The notes under the pieces are model-generated. The model worked only from the letters and a program-made list of their open reading frames with translations, had not been told where the DNA came from and did not search any database. A DNA stretch of 64,000 bases from Microcyclospora pomicola (Eukaryota; Ascomycota; Dothideomycetes; Capnodiales): NCBI GenBank assembly GCA_002786065.1, contig NHNY01000017.1, forward strand, positions 248,001-312,000, written 5' to 3'. Every line of letters begins with the position of its first letter. Position 1 is the stretch's first letter. A program made the translations under genes and the position numbers. This document shows, one piece after another, positions 43,182 through 54,707 of this stretch.

Positions 43182-43831
43182 TCAGAATTCCCCCTTGCCT
43201 TTCTCACGCTCCCTCCGCTTCTGGATCTGAGCTATCTTACTCTTGACATATACCTCTGGCTTCTCCCCGAACAACATCAAGCTAACGAAAATCAACATAA
43301 GTGGCGTACTTAGGACACAGCAAATCCAGAACTGGCTTGCACTTGTCAGGTATTTGTCGGCAATGCCCAAGATTGCACACACCAGCGTCATTGGGAAGGT
43401 AATGTAGGCGACCAGCGACAGGCGCCGTCCCAGCTTCGAGTCCTTCATCCCCTTGGATGCGGCGTGCGAGGTTGCGAGGTCGTTTGCCATGCCGCTCAGA
43501 GAGTCGACACGGTCACACAGCAGGTTATGCGATTCCGAAGATCCAGGAGATCTTTTTGGGCGTCCTTATGAGCTACTCCGCCGCAACTTCGCGTCGATGA
43601 CTTCCTCGCCGACGACAAGGCCGAAGCGCTTTAAATTCAGGGCAATGGCTCGACCGAAGTGGCTCATCTAACGCTTCATGGCGTTGATATTGCAGGTGCT
43701 GTTGGTGATATCCTTAAGCTGTAGAAATCCCAAATCTCATCGGTTGTCTCGCTTTCAGAGTACTTGATGCTTGCTAGGTGATCATCAGAGAAACACACAC
43801 TCTGCGTGGTACCGCAGACGATGATGTCGAG
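43182..43831 (-). pseudogene. Decayed CorA-like Mg2+ transporter family gene
   Basis: Contiguous minus-strand segments in shifting frames line up in the order expected for fungal CorA-like proteins. They are DIIVCGTTQSVCFSDDHLAS then SESETTDEIWDF (43831-43735), FLQLKDITNSTCNINAMKR ending in TAG, SHFGRAIALNLKRFGLVVGE then EEVIDAKLRR (from 43671), AHKDAQKDLLDLRNR, and HNLLCDRVDSLSGMANDLAT onward. The last segment is intact to the stop at 43182 and contains two membrane helices (LSLVAYITFPMTLVCAILGI and FWICCVLSTPLMLIFVSLML). The adjoining segments need at least three frame changes and one in-frame stop with no room for introns, so this is a pseudogene rather than a spliced gene. The expected 5' half beyond 43831 is not recognisable. 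An expressed short protein from the Met at 43490 (102 residues) cannot be ruled out. Confidence 0.6.
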
Positions 43832-44061
43832 CTAATTGTTTCAGTGTGTTGCCATACACTCTAGGAGGTAACGTGCGCTGGTGACAGAATGCTTACGGAC
43901 CTCCCCAACACTACGCCACACTGTGGCTGTGCTGCTTTTGGGACTGCATGTGGTGTAGAGCTATAACGTGCTCTCGCGTCTGACTTCACTTTATAATGCT
44001 ATGAGCATTTAGTCTTCACATCCTGTCACCACTACGATCGATACATCTCCAGTTGTACAAG

Positions 44062-44830
44062 ATGTTCCCCGTCTCTCGAGCTGCACAACAGCTTCGCAAT
44101 CCAGCTACAACTTCGACATGGCAGACTTCAGCCAAGAACATGGTTCGCGCACCTGGTCGCCTACAGACCAGGAATGTGGTTCACCTCACAAATCCTGTGA
44201 CCCGATCAACACAAAAAGGCGGCTCGAGACCGGTGCCTCGGCTGTCAAGGTGGCCTGTAGTCAGGCGCATGCGCGGCTCGAGGTTCAACAGCACAGACGG
44301 TCCAGTGCGGCAGAAGATCCAGCAGCACGCTCCGGACGGTATCAAAGCTAAGCTGAAGGAGCTTTCGCAAAAGTATGGATGGGCAGCGGTAGGAGTATAT
44401 CTTGGATTATCGGCCCTCGACTTCCCGTTCTGCTTCTTGGCCGTCCGGATGCTGGGGGCGGAGCGTGTGGGACAAGCAGAGCACTTTGTTGTAGACCGGT
44501 TCTGGCGCATCGTAGGACTCGTGACGCCAAGCGGCTCCGCACAAAAAGTGGAAGAGGGAGCCGTGCCGTCGGACGGTGCTGCGGTCGTGGATGGCGGAGA
44601 TGTAGCGGTGGAAAGCAAACATAGTGATGGCGCAAGTAAGTTTCTCGAGATAGTGGCTAGCTGTACATTGTCAGCTGACCTAATTAGCTATCTGGACACA
44701 ACTACTACTGGCTTATGGCGTACACAAATCCCTGATATTCTTCCGGGTGCCGCTCACCGCAGCAGTGACACCAAAGGTGGTGAAATTCTTGCGAGCTCGC
44801 GGATGGAAAATTGGCAAGCCTTCGCCATGA
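44062..44830 (+). CDS. Mitochondrial DUF1279/FAM210-type protein
   Basis: A 238-residue protein from exons 44062-44635 and 44688-44830. The 52-base intron (donor GTAAGT, branch-like GCTGAC, acceptor ATTAG) joins SKHSDGA to TIWTQLLLAYGVHKSL. The N-terminal 75 residues are Arg/Ser/Thr-rich with few acids, a likely mitochondrial presequence. The DUF1279 core is KLKELSQKYGWAAVGVYLGL then SALDFPFCFLAVRMLGAERV, containing one membrane helix. The C-terminus has the second conserved piece (FFRVPLTAAVTPKVVKFLRA, RGWKIGKPSP). Yeast Nat2 and animal FAM210A/B share this domain and lie in the inner mitochondrial membrane; their molecular role is not settled. An A/T-rich TATAAT lies about 65-70 bases upstream of the start. 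Confidence 0.85.
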
Positions 44831-45250
44831 ATATTAGAGTGACGGATATCTACCGCCATGTGTAAGAAAACTTGTAAGGATAAAACGAATGTGGGAACTT
44901 CTTACTCCTGCCATTTCCTGGTCCGGATTCTGGCTTGTATAATTACATTCACACCACGATACATAACAACCAAAACTACACTTCCACCTTCTGACATGAA
45001 CGTGCGGACTTAGCAAGTGACTCGATTTCGACCCTTGTCCCCGATCAGCGCGAGAAAGTAACAGAAGTCGGATGAACGTGCCCTCCCTCAATTAACCAGT
45101 GCTGTTCATACACTGTGTAAGCCCGGCTAGAAAAGGCGTGGGCACCTATACTCGGCCTCGCTCAAGTCTTTCGCGACAAGCCGTATTGAGCCCTCGGACT
45201 CATTGACACCTATACTTCAAGGACTTGCGAAATTCCCGATCCAGCTCACA

Positions 45251-45724
45251 ATGTCAGTGTCTCCTCGCACCAAACGCAGCGCGGCACGCGACTGGAGCAG
45301 TGCCCAGATCCAATACGCCATCGAAAACCAGCACGTCCAGCCGAGCGAAGCCTGTCAGCGCACTCGGCACATCTACCGCTGCAAGCACTACGGCTACACC
45401 AGCGAGCGCCACGGCTCCGGCTGTCTCCACACGACCCTGCAATGCTGGGGTGTGGTCGAGACCACCAACCGCTTCTACAACTATTGCTGCTCCACGGGCT
45501 GCTGTGACCGAGACATGGACTCCCGGTATAGCGTGGTCAGAGCGCAGATTGACGAGCTCACAATCTCGCATGGACGCTATGCCACCCCGACGAGGCGTCA
45601 GTGGGTCCGTCTGGCGGATATAGCGCAGTCGCACGCGGAATGTGACGCAGGTCGAGCGGAGGCGAGGCTGGGTGGCGGTGAGGTTCACGCTGAAATAGAA
45701 AGAGGGGTGTACTGTGAAACTTAG
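45251..45724 (+). CDS. Cys-rich small hypothetical protein
   Basis: A 157-residue intronless protein starting at 45251 (MSVSPRTKRSAARDWSSAQI). It has no signal peptide, so it is probably intracellular. About ten cysteines and several histidines cluster at residues 35-100 (CQRTRHIYRCKHYGY, GSGCLHTTLQCWG, YNYCCSTGCCDRDMD), suggesting a zinc-binding or disulfide-rich core. I do not recognise the family. It follows the FAM210-type gene in the same direction and converges on UFD2. Confidence 0.5.
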   Translation: MSVSPRTKRSAARDWSSAQIQYAIENQHVQPSEACQRTRHIYRCKHYGYTSERHGSGCLHTTLQCWGVVETTNRFYNYCCSTGCCDRDMDSRYSVVRAQIDELTISHGRYATPTRRQWVRLADIAQSHAECDAGRAEARLGGGEVHAEIERGVYCET

Positions 45725-46019
45725 CCCTGGACCATGGGTTGGTGTCTCGTTCGTGGCGTGGTATTCGCTTGCCATGTTCATGGAATGTCGCGACAATGCC
45801 CTGACACCTTGGGCATATTCCTGCATGAGAAATTCAGGATAGACACCTTACGTTCACTTCCACATCAAGCAACTGGCAGAGCTGGACTCCGCAATGAACA
45901 TACTAATTTCGATCGTGATAGACATTTATTGTGTGTGGGCATTCCTTGACTATGTGGTACATTCATGCGCATTTGCATACTGATCTCATCTATCGCAACA
46001 TATAGTCACATGCCTGACT

Positions 46020-49000
46020 CTAGGTAGTGTCCATCTTGTTGGCCTTCTCTGCTTTGATCTGCGCTTTCCACTCATCAATTCTTGCCTTCAGCGCAGTATC
46101 CGGGATGACATCTTCAATTTTGAGCGGCATACGGTTGAAAGGATCCGTAGGGTCGGAGAGCAGATGCGAACGGATGGTCGAGCGGTCGAGCACAGTACGA
46201 CTCGTGGGCAATATTACAGGGTCCTTCATCAAGTCGCTTAGGAGTGGATCCATGAACTCGTCTGGGGCGTCGCCAAAGTCCTCCTCCTCTTCTTCTTCGA
46301 TCCGTTTGGCCTCGGCGGCCTTGTCACTGAGTGACTTCCAGACCTGTTGCTGCTCCGGCGCCATGATGATGGTCCGTCTGTCCATCATAGAGCCGACCTT
46401 CTCGAAGTTACTTGGCTTGTATGATCGCCCGTCACGGGCAATAGCTTGGATGAAAGACTGCTGACCAGAAAGATTGAGGAAGACCTTGATGATGTCTTGC
46501 AGCAGTGCTTTCGGATCGAATTTGTACTGCGCTGGATCGTCGACCTTCAGGTTCGCGGACTTCGGACCAACCATACTGTCGAGGTTGTAGTCCAACATAT
46601 CCGCCAGGCGTTGCACGATTTCTGGCATGGTGAATGACTCTGGCAGTGTCTCCGTGAACAGGATGAGTGTTTCCATTGTAGTCGCGGTCAGGCTCATGTA
46701 GCTCTTTGCAGTACCTTTAGTCGACTCGAGCAGCTCCTGTTTCTCCTTCCGTTGCTCCTCGCTCAAGGCATGGAATGTCGGAGAAGAGATCTCCTTGCTC
46801 AGATTGTGAATCTTGACAAAACTCGACAGGCTCTCGTCAAGCACAAACGTGACATCATTAACCACCATATTCACAAACTGGACGAAGAATTCTGTGTTCA
46901 CTGCAGCCTCTTTGGCCAAGTTTTCGCGGTAAAGAGTGTTGACCCAGATGCTTTTTATGACAGCGAAAATTTCGTATCGAATGTTGAACTTGTCGTAAAA
47001 CTGGGTATGTGTACCAGTGGATTCTGCCTCGATGTAGTATTTCATGAGTGAATGGAGCAAATGCTTGTTCGCAAAGCTCGAGCCGAGCAGGAGCTCTCCA
47101 AGCACTCCCATTGCTCTATTTGGCAGCGGCTGAACCCCGTAGAACAGAATGGTGACTAGTCCAGACTTTATGCTGGGATTTTTTACATATTCGCTGCTGC
47201 GGAGGAAAGTGATGCAGAATTGCACAATCTCTTCGGATTGCTGTGGTGTGATGATATGCGGGATGTTTCCGGTAACGAACTTGAAATTGTCCACGATGTC
47301 TTCCATGAAGTATTCTGGCAAGCACTTCACCACGTCCGGTTGTACGGAACTAAGTGGAAGCGTGATCGGAACCTTAGGAATGTCTTGCAGGCTGGCAAGC
47401 CGAAGAAGCCAGAGGATGACATATCGCATGAGTTGCATGCTACGAGCTTGCATGAGGTCGTCGAGGATCACCCCGTTTGTGGCGTGCATTGTACTCAGAT
47501 TGTCATCAATCTGTTTTCGGGCACGATTGACGTACTCTTCGAAGCGTGCAAGGTAGCGCGGGTCCTGTATGTCAAGATCAGTCTGTGTACATCCATACTA
47601 ACTTGACATGCTTGCTCACATTCAAGTACTTGTGCCGGTCAGCCTCCACGACCGCAAGATCTTGTTCAGCACGCTTCACAGACTTCCTCAATGTTGCCAT
47701 CCGGGTCTGTGCAGCTTCAGTCCCGTAGTGATGGGCTGCAACAGTTAGGAAGAAGACCTCAGAGATGAAATTGCTTGACCCTTCGACTTTTTGCTCATAA
47801 AACTCGTCGGCGGCTTTCTGATCACTGTTGATTTTAGTTTCGTCGCTGATGTCAACGCGAGGCTGCCGTCTTAAATAGTCCACGTCGATCTTTTCGATCT
47901 TGCTGAACTTGGCATCCATGAAGGGCTCGCATAGTCCGTCCAGCGTGACTGTGACGTTGACCATGAATCCATCACTCGACACGGTCTTGTAGTCCACTCG
48001 CATCGCTCGCTTCTTATGGTTCTTGTTAACACATAACGCGAACCAGCTCAACATGCGTTCTCGTGGTGCCGCTCCCGCACGCACAACTTGGTCTGCAATT
48101 TGAAAGAGCTCTAGCTGCTGGTTTCGCAGCGTAAGTCTGACAGCATTTTGTGCGTTTGCGATATATGCACGGTCTCTTGTTTTTGGAGCGGAGAAATAGC
48201 TTTGCGCGACCTCAAGCTGCATGGGCGAAAGACGAAAGAAGGGTCCTAGCAGGGTCTTCGTCTCGATATCTTGCGGCTCGATATCTTCTGGTATCCACAT
48301 CGCCGATTGAGTGATTGCGTCCACAATCTTTGGGAACCGCAACAAGTTTCGCAACGCACGCATGTACAACTGATAATCACCGAGCATATCCCTGGACGAC
48401 AAACGCCGACTCAACTCTTCCGCGGCATCCACGATGGCTTCTTTCATACCGTCGTCGTCCTCGAAGCGTGTGCTTGCTTCTGTGAGGAAGTCTGTGCAGA
48501 TGCCGGTTTCACACTCAGGCTCTGCTAGGAGATGATCGACTAGAGGATTGCCCTCAGGCGCATTCTCGCCGAAAAGGTCGGGCAGCTTGATGGCAAGTAT
48601 GCAATAACTCATACACAAACGCTTCGCCTCTTTCAGCACATCGTGTTTCGGGTCTTCTGGGCCGGTGTATCTCGTTGATCGTGTAGCACGTGATATGCGT
48701 TTGAAACATTGTAGTAGGTACTCGAAAGGCTTTTTGCTTGGAACATGGCTCGCGGCCTCGTTTATTGCACTTTCGAGCACTTCCACGTTCATCGTCCACG
48801 TCGCTTTTTGCTCGGTCAAGTCATCTTGAGTGCTGGCAAGAAAGATCAATGGATGCCCGTGGCTATCTCTGACCTCGTCCGCGTTGAGTGTGATACGAAA
48901 AAGCGATCGAAGTGTCCGGTCCTGCCAGACCTCAAGACTCTCTGTGCTCTGCACTGCTTTGGGACGTGCTTTTTCTGAGCCATCTCTTTCGCGTTTTGCA

Positions 49001-49333
49001 GGTGACGCAGCTCGTGGCTTGATGCTGATCGATGGAGGGGTTGCCTTCTTTTCTTGTCCATCCTTAACACCTATCTGTGATCTAGTGCTCGCACTTGGGA
49101 GCGTTGATTGCGCTTTAGCTGGTGGCGAAGCAATGGCGGGGGCCGCTGGAGGGGATGTCTGGGGTGTTGTCGCTGAAGGTGTGCCGGTCGAAGGTCCTGA
49201 GCTGTTGCCGCCTCCAAGCTTTGCCAGACGTTTTGCACGGATCTAGCATCCCTGTTAGCGGTCGTTGATCCTACGTCCTCTCGCCGGGAGTTCGCCATAC
49301 CTTATCCGCCTCAGACTGAGTGGAATCTGCCAT
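46020..49333 (-). CDS. UFD2: Ubiquitin conjugation factor E4 UFD2
   Basis: Ufd2 extends ubiquitin chains on substrates of the UFD and ERAD pathways and works with Cdc48 and shuttle factors. The predicted protein is 1066 residues from exons 49333-49301 (11 codons), 49242-47620 and 47564-46020. The introns are 49300-49243 (58 bases) and 47619-47565 (55 bases); the second joins HKYLN to DPRYLARFEEY. The N-terminus is MADSTQSEADK|IRAKRLAKLGG, as in fungal UFD2. A disordered Pro/Ser-rich segment is followed by the long helical Ufd2 core (e.g. FFRLSPMQLEVAQSYFSAPK and DNFKFVTGNIPHIITPQQSE). The U-box is at about residues 985-1055 (DAPDEFMDPLLSDLMKDPVI, LPTSRTVLDRSTIRSHLL, DPFNRMPLKIEDVIPD). The protein is cytosolic and nuclear. 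Confidence 0.93.
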
Positions 49334-49942
49334 AGCTAGAAGTCACCCTGTCCAGGCGAGAGTACGGCGTGGAGTCGAGGGCTGGGGATTCGTGATGGAG
49401 CCACAAGCTCAGTTCCAGACCTCTAGATTATTTGGACCAGATAGAAATTGAAGCGTGGAAGTATTGCTGGAGGACGTGTTGCCTTACCGTAGACATTAGT
49501 CAGACCGGCATTCATCAAGCAATGAGGTAATCGCCTTGACCTCGAAATAGAGTAGCGCCACGCGAGCTGCAAGCACGTGAAAGACACAACACATGCACAG
49601 CAACATGAACTTCACAATCGCATCACGAGACTTATCTCAGGCTCCTTTGTAACACAATCTCAGTTAAGGCGTGAGATGATTCGCCTTTTGATAATGCATG
49701 GCAAAATGGTATAGCAAGTGGTCAATCACGAACCGGCATCACTGCAGAATTGAAACTGCTACAGACCCCAAACCTATGTAAGGTAAATCTTGAAACCGAT
49801 ATCCATGCCCGAATCCCCCCCAAGTGTCGCAAGGCAGAAGGGAACCCGCAAAACGCCGGAAACGAGAGTGAGCTGTCAACATGTTGACGAAACAGAAATC
49901 TATCCTGGCACACCTTCATCAATCATGTTCGTTCTCCATAAT
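49334..49942. other. Intergenic upstream of UFD2
   Basis: No gene is visible. It contains the UFD2 promoter and the 3' end of the CAP-protein gene. Confidence 0.4.
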
Positions 49943-50633
49943 CTAAGAGACTGTCGGCTGGCCAAGGGGCGCAAGCACGTTCGCAGCAAACTCGCCTGCG
50001 GGTTGCTCGTAGTTACCTACAGCGACTTAGTATTCGTCATCGCTTTGTGACAGTATGAAGACGTACCCGGAGGAGCGTAGTTGCAGACAGTGAGGTATGG
50101 AGGCACGTCACTGTCGACACCTTGGAGTCCAGAAGCCGAGCAATCCTGCGTCGCACAGCCGACTTGCGTGGTGGCCACCCAGACAACCTGAGTAAAGTGG
50201 CCCCAGCCTTCGAAACCTGAGAAATCGGGGTCGTTGCCGTATTGGTTGCCGTAGTTGTTGATCTCGCCATTGTACCAGACATCACTGATCAAATGGATGT
50301 CGGCGGCATCGAAACCGGCGGCAAGGTTTTGACCGTATCCTCCGCCATCGATATCGCTGCGCTGGATTAGTGGATGCAATGTATTGGGGACTTCTCTCCT
50401 ACTCACGTGTTGTGTGCAAAGTTGCACTGCGAGGCAAGGTCCAAGGCAGATTGGGTCAAGCTGTCACTCCAGGTGAGGTCAGGTGCGCTGTGGTTTGCGC
50501 GATGGACGTTGTGGTGGTAAAGCGCAGTGCTTTGGTAGTCATCTTGACGCTTTGTTGCGAGCGACGAGGCTGGGAAGGCCAAGGTGCCGACCGCCAGGGT
50601 CGACATGAAAATGGCTGCGAGCATTTTTGCCAT
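49943..50633 (-). CDS. Secreted CAP-superfamily (PR-1/SCP-like) protein
   Basis: A 196-residue protein of the CAP family (yeast Pry proteins, plant PR-1), many of which bind sterols or lipids outside the cell. Exons are 50633-50407, 50356-50067 and 50016-49943. Both introns are 50 bases (50406-50357 and 50066-50017), and phases agree. The signal peptide is [20 protein letters not shown], then PASS. The domain runs from [17 protein letters not shown] through [20 protein letters not shown] to the CAP1 signature [17 protein letters not shown] and the CAP2 signature [17 protein letters not shown]. The last exon is easily missed, because the unspliced frame runs on to a false stop. Cysteines fit the usual disulfides. 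Confidence 0.88.
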
Positions 50634-50732
50634 TGAATGGAACGAATAAAGGGGAAGAGTTGAGAATTGGAGTGCGTGAAGGAGAAGAGAATGACAGTGA
50701 TGATTTACCATTAACTCGAGATCATCTTGACC

Positions 50733-50738
50733 TTTATA
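50733..50738 (-). promoter_or_regulatory. Probable TATA box of the CAP-protein gene
   Basis: TATAAA reads on the minus strand about 100 bases upstream of the ATG at 50633, at a plausible distance. Confidence 0.4.
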
Positions 50739-52194
50739 TGCGATATGGCGAGTCCAGAAGTCAGCTCTTCGAAGGTAACGTGAGCGTCCGACGACGATCG
50801 TGGCATTGTTGGTGTAGGAATCCAGTCATTCCGGATGGGTTGCCGTCAGGATCCCATAATCCCCCCAGCCGACGCACATGGCGATGCACCTTATGGCGCA
50901 AAACAGGTGCTCCACAAGGCTGAAACTTAGCCCATACCGCAGTAGCAATGCTGATCTCATCGCCTGGGGCAGACTCCCAGCAAAAGCCTAGCCATCTGCG
51001 GGTGCTATCCGCATAATCTCTGCGATCAACTAGATCCAGGCATTCCGCTTCTCCCAGAGATGTATCTCCTCGTCGTTGGGGTTCAATCGACAACGTCTAG
51101 AACGGACCAATGCCAGCCATATCCTAGCTCCACAGAGACCGAGTCTGCGGCTCAGCTTCAATTGACGCATGAGCAGGATACAGGAGCATGCAACCAGCGT
51201 ATGCCAAGACGTAGCAGCGCAGGTGTAGGATTATCTTTCGCCAGCCGTTCCGCCTTCAGGACTGCAAGCTTCGAATCTGCAGTTCTGGGACAGCTGACGA
51301 CCGATGAGGGACACCTTGATGACATCTGCGAACTTGGGTGACTAGATGAGCGCGGGCCGTTGGTGGTCGATCATCCAGATGCCACGTTCCCGCAACAAAC
51401 GCAATGAATCCTGATTGGGGCGCAATCACGTATTGTACCTAATCAGGTAAATGTGTGAGATGTGTCATGGTTGGTGATCAGGTACCTGCCACCAACAAAG
51501 ATTGGTATGTAGGATTGAAGGTGTGACCACGGCATGTTCGTCTAAGCTGAGAGCGAAAGTAGTGAGGTGAAATACATCGCGGATCCCGACACTGGCGAAA
51601 GCCGATCGCTTACCGAAGCCGAAACGCCTTAATGATGCTGGCGACTCCCTGCTGACACCCACACGTTCACTTGGATTCACAGCTGATTTTGAAAAGCTCC
51701 AAAGTTTGTTGTGGGAGTAAAGTCAAGCTCAATCTCGCCTACCGCCACGCTGTGCACGACGGCGTTGATTGGCATCCACTGCCTCGACGCCAATTGATTT
51801 TTGGCAAAAATCGCGGGTCAGCACATGTACAAGAGAAGAAAATATTTAACTGAAAGCATCGCTGAGGCGGCTTACAGCCTTGCAAATATGTCAGGCAGGA
51901 TGAGGACTAACTGGAAACAGTGTTTGCCGGAGACGTGTGGTAGCATCTAGGCATGTATCACTCGGGTATATCCTTCAGTCCCTCACAGAATGGTACCTGT
52001 GTGCAACGTTGCGTCAGATATTCGATCGCAGGTGTACCATCAACTCTCATGGCGTCGTGAAGTGGACTTCCCTAGCAAAGTGGAGTATCTGCTACCGAGT
52101 TCATCCATCCTGTAGGTACCATCATATACCCCCGAAACATCAGAGGGTTCACATGTTGTTAGGCCCAGCTGCAACCAAATCCACACCAACCCAA
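50739..52194. other. Intergenic, nothing supported
   Basis: About 1.5 kb with only short frames on both strands. I see no gene, repeat or RNA here. Confidence 0.4.
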
Positions 52195-52958
52195 TCATGT
52201 GCTCCTGGTGTAGAAAAACCAGCCCGTCACTCCAACACTGAAGCTGAGTGCGATGAAGACCACGCAGCACCTTGCCATTACACGTTCAAGCGCAGCCATC
52301 CTCTCCATCAGGACTTGACGTACGTTGCGGCCGGCCTCGATGTCCCCAAGCTTGACGGTAAGGTCTTCTTCACTCATGGTGGGTGTCATTTCCATAGGCT
52401 CTTGGTGAATGTCGTTGGCCAGCTGGCGACCCGAGATCAGCTAGGAGTATTTTTTGTATCTTGGTTTTGAGTTTCCTGTGCAGTCAATGGATCTTGAGAA
52501 TCATCCGAACTCAGTCCGCAACAATAGCTTCTACTGCCACAGCAAACTCCAAGGGACTGCGCAAGTCGAGATCGGCGATACTGCCGAGAATCTGATATTT
52601 TCGGCAGTGGGACGAATTTCTCCTGATGTAGAGAGATCCCACACACTAGTTGAGGATGAAGGTCAGATTTTCCTGGGGTTGGTCTGGCAATTTCCAGATA
52701 AATTCGAACTCGGGGTGAAGGCCTAGTTTGAGCCGTAGGAGTTTTGTAGCGAGGACTCACCGTTGGGTCTGCCCGTTGTGCGCTTTTCATGTCTCCAGCA
52801 CGAAGACAGCTTCGTGAGGTCGACGAGCCTTTTTGACTAAGCGAGCTGGGGGTGAAGACAGCTTTGTGGCATCCTCGCCACCACTCTGTGCAAGTCGTCA
52901 GATCTCTACACAAGATCAGTGTATGCACTGCGCAAATGGAATGAGGAGTGATCATCAC
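52195..52958 (-). CDS. Tentative gene with C-terminal membrane anchor
   Basis: Several minus-strand stretches look coding but do not sit in one frame. From 5' to 3' they are KSAQRADPT before a GTGAGT donor, RVRIYLEIARPTPGKSDLHP, LGSIADLDLRSPLEFAVAVE, and a last piece (52195 to about 52440) reading SGRQLANDIHQEPMEMTPTM then SEEDLTVKLGDIEAG. The end has one membrane helix (CCVVFIALSFSVGVTGWFFY). A 55-base intron candidate (GTGTGT...ATCAG) joins LHPQL to ILGSIADL in phase, and an acceptor CTCCTAG precedes the last piece. I cannot build one clean model. A real tail-anchored protein with several introns or a decayed gene are both possible. Confidence 0.3.
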
Positions 52959-53001
52959 TGACGTCGTGAGATGTGCACTTATTGCATTCGCGAAACAACT
53001 A

Positions 53002-54206
53002 TTACTGCAATCTATAGCCTAGCTCGTTCAACCTTCGACAGTTGGGCATGTCCATTCTTCTCGCACGATCAAGTTTCTCTGTATCTGTCCAGAAGAACCC
53101 CTGAGCTTCGTTGGCGAGCCGTTGTCGTTGCGTTGACTCGCGTTCGCACTCCCCAGATATTCTGTTGATGTATAGACTTTCGGCATGTCGGTCCAGCGAC
53201 TTCCACTGTTTGTTTGTGTAGTCTTGTATCTCGACGGGATTCACCCAGTAAGGCACTTTCATATGCGAGGTTGTGACACGCTCAAAGGTTTGTGGTGGTG
53301 TTGCGCCTTCAAATCGCATCGCTGGATACACCGGATCTGGGCTGCTGAATATGGATGATAGTAACGGGAGAACGACCAGAAGAAGCAGAGGGAGAAGCGC
53401 TTGGAGTGCTGTGAGAGGCGATGTCTGGGCTTGGGCTCCTGCTTGCCCAGGAGCTCTTCGGCGTTGTTGGCCGCCGAATTGGTGAATTCGAATCCCGGGT
53501 CCGCCACCACCGACGTTGAATGCAAATCCAGGGCCGCCTCCAAAGCCCCCTGAAAGCACTGCGTTAGTGAAGACCTACAACGACTCCGAAGATAGTAGCT
53601 CACCAAATGGTCCTCCCATACCTCCAAAGCCACCTCCCATGCCTCCGCCAAAGAACTGTCTGAAGAGTTCTTCCGGGCTGATCTCTTCTTCGAACATCGG
53701 ACCGCCTCGTCCCGGGCCTCGTTGTTGTGCGAAACCTGAGAAAGGCGATGCGCCTGATGCAGCTGAGGAAGAACCGAACCGAGATTCGGGGTCGCCGCCA
53801 AACTTGTCATACTTTGACTTCTTGTCGCTGTCGGAAAGAACTTGGAACGCTCTTGACACCACTGCATGAGCCACATCGTCAGCACCGCATCAACAGTATC
53901 CAGACTCTGCCATTCTCAACCCCAATGATAACATGGACTTCTCTTACTTTTGAACGCCTCGTCCGCTCCTTGGTAACCATTCTTATCGGGATGTGTCAAC
54001 AAGGACAGTTTCCTGTATGCTTTCTTGATTTCGCTATCGGAGCATGTTGTTCTCACAGACTCCAGTCCCAAGATGTCGTAGAAATCGGTGGGTTTGCAAC
54101 GTTTGACGCGGATCACGGCGGCTTTCTGTTCAACTGTGAATGCACGAGTACTGCTTCCGTCGTGATGGCCCGAGGGCGTCGATCCGTTCGCTTTTCTTTC
54201 CGACAT
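53002..54206 (-). CDS. HLJ1: ER-membrane J-protein HLJ1 (DNAJB12-like)
   Basis: Hlj1 is a tail-facing Hsp40 of the ER membrane that stimulates cytosolic Hsp70 in ER-associated degradation. The predicted protein is 354 residues from exons 54206-53948, 53861-53604 and 53549-53002. The introns, 53947-53862 (86 bases) and 53603-53550 (54 bases), are phase-consistent. The J-domain spans about residues 40-110, with the essential HPD at 72-74 (KLSLLTHPDKN) and FQVLSDSDKKSKYDKFGGDP. A Gly/Phe-rich linker follows (RQFFGGGMGGGFGGMGG). One membrane segment comes next (LLPLLLLVVLPLLSSIF), then the DUF1977-type tail with VPYWVNPVEI and LYINRISGECEREST. Order and length match the DNAJB12/14 group. Confidence 0.9.
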
Positions 54207-54707
54207 GACTGAATTGAGATCACGCTTCGCGCGCGTCTTGCGTGTCCTGTCTCACGTAGAAGAGCGCCCTCGATGGTGGGGGCCTGGAACGAATCCTCAG
54301 ATAAGCAAGCGTGCAGGAGCTGTTTTGAACTTGTCGCGTGCAATAGTGTTACAACCAAGAGCGCATAACAGACATGAAAATGGCGGCGCTGGCGGTGCTG
54401 GATTGACTGGAACGAACAATGGACGCTATGAGATAAATGCCAAATACATGTAGTGTGTACATGTGTCTTCGGCTTTGGCGTCGACCTCTTTCCGCTTCTA
54501 GAGTACTTCCATGTGCACGATTCGGCGAACTCCCGAGCCAAAAGTGACCTCATATCAAGACAGACCCATGCTCGACACAGCACTGAGTTAACCTTCATTC
54601 GGTATACACCAGCTTCCGGGTCGAGCAGTTGGAGTGTGGAACGAGTCTCGCAGGGAACAGCCGTGGAAGAACATCAACCACCACCACGACAACCGGCGTC
54701 CGCCACG

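Noticed and set aside
53480-53500. GAATTCGAATCCCGGG resembling a tRNA T-arm
   Set aside because: It lies inside the third exon of HLJ1 and has no matching acceptor or anticodon arms.
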